DNA of 32,816 bases from Clostridia bacterium (GTDB lineage Bacteria > Bacillota > Clostridia > Christensenellales > Aristaeellaceae), in assembly GCA_017459565.1 (NCBI GenBank), contig JAFUCP010000017.1, forward strand, positions 1 through 32,816, written 5' to 3'. Positions 17,109 through 23,564 of this stretch are shown here, in pieces. The number at the start of each line of letters is the position of its first letter. The stretch's first letter is position 1. The notes beneath the pieces are model-generated. The model made no database searches. It was not told where the DNA came from and worked only from the letters and a program-made list of their open reading frames with translations. The translations under genes were made by a program, and so were the position numbers.

Positions 17109-17133
17109 AAATTAATTTGAAACAATCAAATTG
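17109..17133. promoter_or_regulatory. OhrR-box-like operator just downstream of the promoter
   Basis: CAATCAAATTG (17123-17133) differs by one base from the CAATTAAATTG core of the Bacillus OhrR operator. A perfect palindrome AAATTAATTT (17109-17118) precedes it, and AATTTGA / TCAAATT (17114-17120 and 17126-17132) form a 7-5-7 dyad. The site covers the predicted +5 to +30, ideal for repression by the OhrR-like protein encoded at the end of this operon. Confidence 0.7.
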
Positions 17134-17159
17134 ACGCTTTCAGCGAGGAGGCTGCACCC

Positions 17160-17423
17160 ATGCGCTACAATTATCGCACAGAAATGACCTGTTCCCAGCT
17201 CATCAGCTTTGACCTGGATGACAATGTGGTCAGCAATATCGAGTTCGTCGGCGGCTGCAACGGCAACCTGAAGGCGATTTCGAAGCTGGTGAACGGCTGG
17301 ACCGTGGAAAAGATCGAGGAATATCTGAAGGGGAACCTTTGCGGCCGCCGGCCCACGTCCTGCGCGGACCAGCTGGCTCGGGCCGTTCGCAAGGCATATG
17401 ATGAACAGAGGAAGGGAGCGTAA
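17160..17423 (+). CDS. TSCPD domain protein, TIGR03905 family
   Basis: An 87-residue cytoplasmic protein. The block TSCADQLARAV near the C-terminus and the arrangement of cysteines (CSQL, GGCNGNL, GNLCGRRPTSC) match the small TSCPD-domain family TIGR03905, related to a C-terminal domain of vitamin-B12-dependent ribonucleotide reductase. Its function is not established; the cysteines suggest metal binding or redox chemistry. A strong GAGGAGG lies upstream of the ATG. It is the first gene of the operon, four bases before the flavodoxin. Confidence 0.88.
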   Translation: MRYNYRTEMTCSQLISFDLDDNVVSNIEFVGGCNGNLKAISKLVNGWTVEKIEEYLKGNLCGRRPTSCADQLARAVRKAYDEQRKGA

Positions 17424-17426
17424 ACA

Positions 17427-17849
17427 ATGAGGACGGAAGTGCGTTATTTCAGCCGCAACGGCGGTACGAAGAAGCTGGCGGAGGCCATCGGGGCCGCCGT
17501 GGGCGCCGAGGCCAAGAGCGTGGATGCGCCGCTTGAAAAGTACGCGGACGTGGTGTTCCTGGGCAGCAGCGTATACGGCGGCAAGCCCGACGCGGCCGTG
17601 ACCAATTTTGTGCGGCAGAACGGCAAGAACATCGGCAAAATCGTGGTGTTCGGCAGCGCCTGCACCAGCAAGTCCACCTATCCGCAGATCAAGGCCGCCG
17701 CGGCGGATTGCGGCGTCAAGACCGCGGAGATGTATTTCCAGTGCAAGGGCGCGTTCATGTTCTTCAACAAGAACCGGCCCAACGACAAGGACTGCGCCGA
17801 TGCCGCGGAGTTTGCCAAGAAGCAGATCAAGATCCTCGGGGTAACCTGA
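17427..17849 (+). CDS. flavodoxin-domain protein
   Basis: A 140-residue flavodoxin, an FMN electron carrier in the cytoplasm. The phosphate-binding loop is seen in YFSRNGGTKKLAEAIG, and a flavin-contacting loop in FLGSSVYGGKPDAAVTNF. It is a single domain with no iron-sulfur motif. Placed between the TSCPD gene and a peroxide-sensor-type regulator with only a few bases on each side, it is likely induced by oxidative stress; its electron partners are not shown. The family also includes protoporphyrinogen oxidase-like flavodoxins, so a specific role is open. Confidence 0.88.
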   Translation: MRTEVRYFSRNGGTKKLAEAIGAAVGAEAKSVDAPLEKYADVVFLGSSVYGGKPDAAVTNFVRQNGKNIGKIVVFGSACTSKSTYPQIKAAAADCGVKTAEMYFQCKGAFMFFNKNRPNDKDCADAAEFAKKQIKILGVT

Positions 17850-17851
17850 CG

Positions 17852-18289
17852 ATGGACAGCGAAAATTACGACGCCCTGAAGCTGGAAAACCAGCTGTGCT
17901 TTCCGCTGTATGCCTGTGCCCGGGAGGTTGTGAAGAAGTACAAGCCCTTCCTGGACGGCATCGACCTGACCTATACCCAGTATGTCACCATGATGGTGCT
18001 GTGGGAGAAGGGATCGGCCACCTCCAAGGAGATCGGCGAAAAGCTGCACCTGGATTCCGGCACCCTGACGCCGGTGATCAAAAAGCTGGCGGAAAAGGGC
18101 CTTGTCACCCGCGAGCGCGCCAGGGACGACGAGCGCAACCTGCTGGTGACGCTGACCGGGGCGGGGGAGGCGCTCAAGCGCCGCGCCGCGGCCATCCCCG
18201 CGCAGATGGGCGGCTGTATACGCATGGACCCCCGGGACGCGGCGGAGCTGTACGCGCTGCTGTACAAGCTGATGGGGGCGCTGGAGTGA
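17852..18289 (+). CDS. MarR-family regulator of the OhrR (peroxide-sensing) type
   Basis: A 145-residue winged-helix repressor. The N-terminal LENQLCFPLYACAREVVKKYKPFL and LTYTQYVTMMVLWE are the OhrR/MgrA signature: Cys16 corresponds to the reactive cysteine, and Tyr30 and Tyr41 to the two tyrosines that hydrogen-bond it. A further cysteine near residue 122 (GGCIRMD) would allow the two-cysteine mechanism known from Xanthomonas OhrR. The wing is RARDDERNLLVTLT. It starts two bases after the flavodoxin stop, with weak ribosome signal, so translational coupling is likely. The operator-like dyad at the head of the operon suggests autoregulation. No ohr gene is in the window. Confidence 0.88.
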   Translation: MDSENYDALKLENQLCFPLYACAREVVKKYKPFLDGIDLTYTQYVTMMVLWEKGSATSKEIGEKLHLDSGTLTPVIKKLAEKGLVTRERARDDERNLLVTLTGAGEALKRRAAAIPAQMGGCIRMDPRDAAELYALLYKLMGALE

Positions 18290-18299
18290 CACATTCAGG

Positions 18300-18320
18300 G
18301 CTGTAAGCCTGTCTTACGGC
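18300..18320 (+). terminator. possible terminator of the OhrR operon
   Basis: GCTGTAAG and CTTACGGC pair (one G-U) with a five-base loop; a TTTT follows ten bases later. Weak by itself. Confidence 0.4.
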
Positions 18321-18332
18321 AAATATCCTTTT

Positions 18333-18407
18333 GCAGGGGCGCCGACGCGCCCTCCGCCGGTTACGATTCGATTCGTACCCGGGCGGGGGCCGCGTCGGCG
18401 CCCCTGC
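18333..18407. repeat. 75-bp palindromic element with 17-bp perfect GC stem
   Basis: Arms GCAGGGGCGCCGACGCG (18333-18349) and its exact complement (18391-18407) enclose 41 bases that fold further (TACGA/TCGTA at the tip, GC-rich middle). No T-run follows. It looks like the interspersed palindromic repeats that are common between genes in gut Firmicutes rather than a simple terminator. Confidence 0.7.
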
Positions 18408-18442
18408 GTTTATGCTGTTGCTGTTTAAGTCTTTTCCAAAGG

Positions 18443-18586
18443 AGAGGCTGCAGAGCCCCGAAAACAGTCTGGTGGATTGTTTTCAGCGAGGCCGGGCCGG
18501 CAGGCTCCATTGTGCCGGGTGAAGCGAGGCGGATGAGGTCGTCGAGGAACAACATGCCGATATTACGAAGCGACCGTCTTCCGCCT
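18443..18586. repeat. intergenic repeat composite, including a copy of an interspersed element
   Basis: First a stem GAAAACA (18460-18466) / TGTTTTC (18478-18484), then a 28-base segment (18514-18541) that matches 31181-31208 at 27 positions, then TTCCGCCT at 18579. In the second copy the flanking TTCCGCCT follows almost directly; here about 35 extra bases separate the parts. Together with the preceding element this fills the 380-base gap before the cardiolipin synthase gene; no gene is seen there. Confidence 0.7.
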
Positions 18587-18594
18587 TTTATGGC

Positions 18595-18623
18595 TTGATT
18601 TTTCCAGTGAAATGGATTATAGT
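18595..18623 (+). promoter_or_regulatory. promoter of cardiolipin synthase gene
   Basis: TTGATT (18595-18600), 17-bp spacer, TATAGT (18618-18623). It rules out a longer reading frame starting at 18595. Confidence 0.72.
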
Positions 18624-18669
18624 AGACAGGGGATTTTGTTTCACAACGACCGATGGATCGAGGCGAACC

Positions 18670-20274
18670 ATGGACAGGGAAAAGGAGCAGATCAGGCAGA
18701 ACAGCGGCCACGGCCAGGACGAAGGACTGCTGCTGCAAAAGAGCAAGCGGGGCATACTGAACGTCGTGTTCGGGCGGACGATGCTTGTGGTGTTGATGCT
18801 GGCGGCGCAGATTCTGCTGCTGGCGGGGCTGTTCAGCTCGCTGAGCAATTTGATGCCGTACTACTATGGCCTGTTGCTGGTGCTGTACGGCGCGATGCTG
18901 CTGCACCTGGTGAACAAGCCCTCCGAACCCTATTCCAAGATCACCTGGATACTGCTGATCGTGATGGCCCCGGCGCTGGGGCTGGCGCTGTATGCCTTTG
19001 TGGAGTCGGAGATTGGTCACCGGGTGCTGAACCGGCGGCTGAGTGAGTTGATGAAGCAGACCTCCACCTTCCTGCCCCGCCAGCCGGAGATCCCGGAGGC
19101 GGCGCGCCGGACGCCGGAGCTTGAGGGGCTGGCGAAATACACCTGGGAGCATGGCGGCTGCCCGCTCTACGGCAATACGCGCGTGGACTATCTCGACAGC
19201 GGCGAGGCCTCCATGGACGCCATGCTGCGGGACCTGGAGGGGGCGAAGGACTTCATCTTCCTGGAGTTCTTCATCATCGACGAGGGCTACCTTTGGGGCC
19301 GGGTGTTGAAGATATTGGAGGAAAAGGCGCGCCAGGGCGTGGAGGTGCGCGTGATGTACGATGGCACATGCGCGGTGTTCCGGCTGCCCTATCGCTATCC
19401 CGAAATGCTGAAAAAGCTGGGCATCAAGTGCAAGATGTTTGCCCCCATACGCCCCATGGTGTCCACCCACTATAACAACCGGGACCATCGGAAGATCCTG
19501 GTGGTGGACGGCAGGGTGGCCTATACCGGCGGCGTGAACCTGGCGGATGAATACATCAACCACATCACCCGCTTCGGCCACTGGAAGGACGTGTCCGTCC
19601 GGCTGTCGGGCGAGGCAGTGCGCAGCTTCACGCTGATGTTTTTGCAGATGTGGAACGTGAACGAGAACGGGGACGACTTTGCCCGCTTCCTGAACGTCCC
19701 GGTTTCCGAGGCCGACCGGGGCGCGCCGGGCTGGGTGCTGCCCTATGGCGACAGTCCCCTGGACGACGTGCAGGTGGGGGAGATGGTCTATGCGGACATC
19801 CTCAACCGTGCCCGGCGCTATGTCCACATCATGACGCCCTATCTCATTCTGGATCGGGAGACGACCGTGGCGCTGTGCTTCGCGGCCCGGCGCGGCGTGG
19901 AGGTCTGCATCCTGCTGCCCCATATTCCCGATAAAAAATACGCCTTCGCCCTGGCCAAGACCCATTACCGGGAGCTTTTGCAGGCGGGCGTGCGCATCCT
20001 GGAATACACGCCGGGCTTTGTCCACGCCAAGACCTTTGTCAGTGACGATTGCAAGGCCGTGGTGGGCACCATCAACCTGGATTACCGCAGCTTTTACCTG
20101 CACTTCGAGTGCGCGGCCTACCTGCGGGATGTGCCCGCGGTGATGGATGTGGAGAGGGACTTCCAGGCCACCGCCGCCCGGTGCCAGGAAATTCATCTGG
20201 AGGATTTGAAGAAGATCAGGCTCAGCACCCGCGTCGTGGGCTGGCTGCTCAAGGTGTTTGCGCCGGTGATGTGA
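18670..20274 (+). CDS. cls: cardiolipin synthase (phospholipase D superfamily)
   Basis: It condenses two phosphatidylglycerol molecules to cardiolipin and glycerol at the membrane. The 534-residue protein has a polar N-terminus, two membrane helices (about 38-60 and 66-82) followed by a third hydrophobic stretch (ITWILLIVMAPALGLALYAF), and two HKD catalytic motifs: HRKILVVDGRVAYTGGVNLAD and HAKTFVSDDCKAVVGTINLD, in each case His-x-Lys with a following Asp. ATG 18670 has GAGG six bases upstream. It is somewhat longer than the usual 480-510 residues because of the polar N-terminal extension. It has its own promoter and ends at a hairpin shared with the DUF3786 gene. Confidence 0.94.
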   Translation: MDREKEQIRQNSGHGQDEGLLLQKSKRGILNVVFGRTMLVVLMLAAQILLLAGLFSSLSNLMPYYYGLLLVLYGAMLLHLVNKPSEPYSKITWILLIVMAPALGLALYAFVESEIGHRVLNRRLSELMKQTSTFLPRQPEIPEAARRTPELEGLAKYTWEHGGCPLYGNTRVDYLDSGEASMDAMLRDLEGAKDFIFLEFFIIDEGYLWGRVLKILEEKARQGVEVRVMYDGTCAVFRLPYRYPEMLKKLGIKCKMFAPIRPMVSTHYNNRDHRKILVVDGRVAYTGGVNLADEYINHITRFGHWKDVSVRLSGEAVRSFTLMFLQMWNVNENGDDFARFLNVPVSEADRGAPGWVLPYGDSPLDDVQVGEMVYADILNRARRYVHIMTPYLILDRETTVALCFAARRGVEVCILLPHIPDKKYAFALAKTHYRELLQAGVRILEYTPGFVHAKTFVSDDCKAVVGTINLDYRSFYLHFECAAYLRDVPAVMDVERDFQATAARCQEIHLEDLKKIRLSTRVVGWLLKVFAPVM

Positions 20275-20291
20275 TGGCATGGGGGATTTGA

Positions 20292-20334
20292 CAAAGCGGC
20301 AGGACGGCTCATGCGGGGCCGTCCTGCCGCTTTG
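20292..20334. terminator. 17-bp perfect hairpin shared by cls and the DUF3786 gene
   Basis: CAAAGCGGCAGGACGGC (20292-20308) pairs perfectly with 20318-20334 around a nine-base loop. The loop holds the DUF3786 stop codon, so one arm encodes that protein's last residues. T-runs are short, but the stem is very strong and it sits between convergent genes. Confidence 0.7.
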
Positions 20335-20947
20335 CGTAGTGCTTCAACCGCTCCGAAAGGCAGTTCATCACATACCACAGCGTTTCATAGTGCATGAACT
20401 GGAGTGCGTTGGCATCGAACAGATACTTGATGCTGGCGGGGAACTCGTCGTCGCCGTCCCAGAACTGGAACAGAATTTGAAAATCCCGGAACACGGGAAT
20501 GGCATAGCCCACGTCGGCCTTGCCGGCGGGGACGCCGTTCAGCCTTTCGCAGGCCCTGGCCAGCGCCTCCGTTCGGCCGCGGAACAGCTCGGCGGTGGGC
20601 TCGTTGCTCAGCGTGCGGTCGTGGCCTGCGCCGATGATGCCGCCCAGCGTGCCGATCGAACTCCATTGCCCCAAGGCTCGGGGCCGCGCGGGAGAGCGCG
20701 TCAGCAGGTCGAACAGCGCCATGGATTCGTTGATGAAATCCCCGCATACATATTCCCCGGGCGCGGGCGCGGCGACGTGGGATACCTCGGCGGTCCGGCG
20801 GTCGATTTTAAGCGCCTGCCCCATGAAATCGGCATAAAGGTATGCCTCGTCGTGCCTGAGATCCCAGCGGCGGATGATTTCCTCCTGGTCATATTCCATA
20901 AACAGCGCCCGGGAGGCGTCGCGCATCCTGATATAGTTGGAGCCCAT
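20309..20947 (-). CDS. DUF3786 domain protein
   Basis: A 212-residue cytoplasmic protein. The C-terminal block FQFWDGDDEFPASIKYLFDANAL followed by HYETLW is the hallmark of DUF3786, found mainly in strict anaerobes and of unknown function. The N-terminal part (RMRDASRALFMEYDQEEIIRRW) also looks typical. The ATG at 20947 lacks a clear ribosome site and lies six bases after the thrH stop, so it is probably translated by coupling. The next in-frame ATGs (20926 and 20899) are alternatives. Last gene of the thrH operon. Confidence 0.8.
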   Translation of the reverse strand: MGSNYIRMRDASRALFMEYDQEEIIRRWDLRHDEAYLYADFMGQALKIDRRTAEVSHVAAPAPGEYVCGDFINESMALFDLLTRSPARPRALGQWSSIGTLGGIIGAGHDRTLSNEPTAELFRGRTEALARACERLNGVPAGKADVGYAIPVFRDFQILFQFWDGDDEFPASIKYLFDANALQFMHYETLWYVMNCLSERLKHYAKRQDGPA

Positions 20948-20953
20948 GGCCGG

Positions 20954-21562
20954 TTACAGAGCCGCGAAGATGGCGTCGCGCAGGTCGTCAAAGCGCTCAA
21001 AGGCGGGCAGATCCGGGTTGTCGGCGATGATCTTTTCCGTGGAGCGGAACAGGAAGCCGGCCTTGCTGGCGCGGATCATGCCCAGGTCGTTGTAGCTGTC
21101 CCCGCAGGCGATGGTGTCAAAGCCCACGGATTGCAGCGCCTTCACGGTACTCAGCTTGGACTGGGCGGTGCGGATTTTGTAGCCGGTGATCTCCCCGTCG
21201 GGCGCGACCTCCAGCGCGTTGCACAGCAGCGTCGGCCAGCCCAGCTTCTCCATCAGCGGCTGGGCAAACTGGGTGAAGGTATCGCTGAGGATGACCGCCT
21301 GGGTCCGCGCGCGCAGCGCGTCCAGAAAATCCTTCGCTCCGGGCAGCGGGTCGATGGTGCGGATGGTGGCCTGTATGTCCTTCAGGCCAAGGCCGTGCTG
21401 CTTCAATATGCCCAGCCGCCAGCGCATCAGCTTGTCATAATCCGGCTCGTCCCGGGTGGTGCGCCGCAGCTGAGGGATGCCGCTGGCTTCGGAAAACGCG
21501 ATCCATATCTCCGGCACCAGCACGCCCTCGAGATCCAGACATACGATGTTCAGTTCGCTCAT
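20954..21562 (-). CDS. thrH: ThrH, phosphoserine phosphatase / homoserine phosphotransferase
   Basis: A HAD-superfamily enzyme that dephosphorylates phosphoserine and, in Pseudomonas, can pass the phosphate to homoserine. The 202-residue sequence follows ThrH closely: CLDLEGVLVPEIWIAF with the nucleophilic Asp, LRRTTRDEPDYDKLM, VILSDTFTQFAQPL (motif II), KLGWPTLLCNALEV, and GDSYNDLGMI (motif IV). In this context it may complete serine synthesis. Strong leader with AAGGCGG before ATG 21562. First gene of a two-gene leftward operon. Confidence 0.94.
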   Translation of the reverse strand: MSELNIVCLDLEGVLVPEIWIAFSEASGIPQLRRTTRDEPDYDKLMRWRLGILKQHGLGLKDIQATIRTIDPLPGAKDFLDALRARTQAVILSDTFTQFAQPLMEKLGWPTLLCNALEVAPDGEITGYKIRTAQSKLSTVKALQSVGFDTIACGDSYNDLGMIRASKAGFLFRSTEKIIADNPDLPAFERFDDLRDAIFAAL

Positions 21563-21595
21563 GTTGTCATACCGCCTTCGCTTGAATTGGATTTA

Positions 21596-21624
21596 AGTTT
21601 AACATATTCCGGGGCAAAATACAA
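21596..21624 (-). promoter_or_regulatory. promoter of thrH-DUF3786 operon
   Basis: On the minus strand TTGTAT (21619-21624), 17-bp spacer ending in TGT, TAAACT (21596-21601). Confidence 0.6.
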
Positions 21625-21656
21625 GGTGGTCCAATCTCCCCTCCCGCAAGGACAGT

Positions 21657-22487
21657 CTAATCTCCCTCCCGCGCGGGCAGCAGGGCATACACCGTGGCCG
21701 TCACCAGCACGATGGCCGCGCCGACGATGGTCAGCGCGCCGGGCCGCTCTCCCAGGAAGATGAACACCCAGAAGGGGTTGAGGATCGGCTCCAGGTTGGC
21801 CAGCAGCGCCGCGGAGATGGGAGACACCTTGCTCATGGACAGGGAGATGAAGAAATAGCCCCCGGCCAGGCACACCCCCAGGCCCAGGGCGATCAGCCAG
21901 TGGACCGGCTCAAGGGACATGCCGGGATCGAAGAAGCCGCACAGCGCGAACGGCGCGCTGAAGATCATGCCCAGGTAGGAATAGTCCCGGGGGTCCGCCC
22001 CGGGGATGCGGGCGCAGAAGAACACCAGCGCGTAGGTGACGGCGGACAGCAGGGCCAGGGCGTCGCCCAGCGGGTTGCCCGCGGAAAGCCCGCCCCAGCT
22101 GCACAGCACCACGCCCACCATGATGCACAGGGTGATGACCAGGTGCCGGGCGGTGGGCCTTTGGCCGTAGAAAGCCCAGGAGAACAGGATCACGAACACC
22201 GGCATGGCGTATTGCAGCACGATGGCGTTGGCAGAGGTGGTCAGCTTCGTGGCCGACATGAACAGGATGCTGGTCAGCGTCACGCCGGCGGCGCCCAGCA
22301 GCGTGCCCCGGGTGAGCTTTACCTTCGGCGTGCCCCGGGACAGGGCCAGCAGCGCCGCCGCGATCAGCGAGCGCACGCCGTTGATGGTCAGAGAATTCCA
22401 GGGCAGGGACTTGCTGAACACGCCGGCGAAGCTCCAGCTGATGGCAGCCAGCGCGACCTGCAGCGCCCCGAGGCGGGATTTGTTCAT
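21657..22487 (-). CDS. EamA (DMT superfamily) transporter
   Basis: A 276-residue inner-membrane protein with about ten hydrophobic helices forming two EamA repeats. Typical features are SWSFAGVFSKSLPWNSLTINGVRSLIAA in repeat one and SPISAALLANLEPILNPFWVFIFLGERP near the end, the conserved Glu-Pro of helix 9. Members export amino acids or metabolites; the substrate cannot be told. ATG 22487 has AGGAAG about 11 bases upstream. It follows yitT by 38 bases and is probably on the same transcript. Confidence 0.9.
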   Translation of the reverse strand: MNKSRLGALQVALAAISWSFAGVFSKSLPWNSLTINGVRSLIAAALLALSRGTPKVKLTRGTLLGAAGVTLTSILFMSATKLTTSANAIVLQYAMPVFVILFSWAFYGQRPTARHLVITLCIMVGVVLCSWGGLSAGNPLGDALALLSAVTYALVFFCARIPGADPRDYSYLGMIFSAPFALCGFFDPGMSLEPVHWLIALGLGVCLAGGYFFISLSMSKVSPISAALLANLEPILNPFWVFIFLGERPGALTIVGAAIVLVTATVYALLPAREGD

Positions 22488-22525
22488 GGCATGGGACACT
22501 TCCTGATGCAAGTATGGGGACCCGG

Positions 22526-23386
22526 TCAATCCTGGGGCCTGCGGTAAAAGCGGCCCGTGAGGGAATCGGTGCGCTGGGTGTTGATGAAGGCATGGGGGTC
22601 CACGCCGCGCACCTCATGCACCACCCGGCGGATATCGTCGCCGGAGAGAACCGTGTAGATCATGGAACGCGGCTCATTGCGGTACAGCCCGGTGCCATGA
22701 AACAGCGTCGCGCCGTGGTGAGTGGAATCGCGTATGATGGCGTAGACCTGATCCGGCCGATCGGTGACGATCCACAGCGTGCGGTGCTGATAGCGCTGGA
22801 ACAGCGTGTGCAGCGCCTGGGTGGTGCAAAACTGGAAGATCATGGAATACAGTGCGCGCTCCCAGCCGAACAGCAGCCCGGCCACCGTCAGCATGGCCAC
22901 GTTGCCGCCCAGTATGATGTTGAAGGCGTCCTTGCCGCTCTTCTCGGCCAGGTAGATGCTGATAAAGTCGGTGCCGCCGGTGCTGGCGTCCGCCTGGAGG
23001 CAGAGGGTGATGGCCAGGCCGTTTACCAGTCCGCCGAACACGCTGCACAGCAGGGGGTCCGACGAGAAGGCATAGACGGGGATCAGGTCCGTCAGCACGC
23101 TGGTGATGGCCACGGCCAGCATGGAAAACAACGCAAAGCGCTTGCCGATGTAGCGGAAGCACAGCGCCGCCGCGATGAAATTCAGCGTCAGGCTGAACAG
23201 CGAATAGGGCGGTGTGAAGCCCAGGTAGCGCTGGCAGGATTCCTGGATCAACAGAGAAAGCCCGGTAAAGCCGCCGGGGAACAGCCCCGCGGGGCGGGCA
23301 AAGCACACCAGACCCACGGCGTAGATCGTCGCGCCGACGACGATCAGCATGAGCCGCTGCCAGATGGGTTTTTGGCTGGGAAGCAT
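22526..23386 (-). CDS. YitT family membrane protein (DUF161 + DUF2179)
   Basis: An integral membrane protein of unknown transport role. About six membrane helices (to residue about 190) contain the YitT pattern GLVCFARPAGLFPGGFTGLS and DASTGGTDFIS. A soluble C-terminal DUF2179 domain follows (TLWIVTDRPDQVYAIIRD through GDDIRRVVHEVRGVDPHAFI). Two ATGs lie close together: 23392 is only two bases from AAAGGGG, while 23386 is eight bases away and is preferred. Cotranscribed with the EamA transporter. Confidence 0.88.
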   Translation of the reverse strand: MLPSQKPIWQRLMLIVVGATIYAVGLVCFARPAGLFPGGFTGLSLLIQESCQRYLGFTPPYSLFSLTLNFIAAALCFRYIGKRFALFSMLAVAITSVLTDLIPVYAFSSDPLLCSVFGGLVNGLAITLCLQADASTGGTDFISIYLAEKSGKDAFNIILGGNVAMLTVAGLLFGWERALYSMIFQFCTTQALHTLFQRYQHRTLWIVTDRPDQVYAIIRDSTHHGATLFHGTGLYRNEPRSMIYTVLSGDDIRRVVHEVRGVDPHAFINTQRTDSLTGRFYRRPQD

Positions 23387-23423
23387 TTTCATCGCCCCTT
23401 TCCGCTCTGTGGTGTCGCATCCT

Positions 23424-23452
23424 ATTTTATCGCACGCTGGAAAAATGCGCAA
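23424..23452 (-). promoter_or_regulatory. promoter of the yitT-eamA operon
   Basis: On the minus strand TTGCGC (23447-23452), 17-bp spacer, TAAAAT (23424-23429). Confidence 0.65.
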
Positions 23453-23476
23453 GGCCTTTTCTTTTTCCTTACATTA

Positions 23477-23485
23477 TGCTATAAT
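23477..23485 (+). promoter_or_regulatory. extended -10 promoter of the HelD-like operon
   Basis: TGCTATAAT is an exact TGnTATAAT. The -35 region (TTTTCT at 17 bp) is weak. Divergent from the yitT promoter. Confidence 0.7.
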
Positions 23486-23564
23486 GATTTATCCATTATC
23501 CGGGCGCGCCCGGTGGTAAGCATTGTGCGGCGCGCCGCCGCACGGGGAATCAAAGGGGTTTATC

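Noticed and set aside
18331..18522. Short plus-strand open frame in the repeat island
   Set aside because: It reads across palindromic repeats, has no ribosome site and no recognisable domain.
18361..20280. A 639-residue minus-strand open frame opposite cardiolipin synthase
   Set aside because: It covers a gene with two HKD motifs and runs into intergenic repeats; the His/Gln-rich translation shows no domain.
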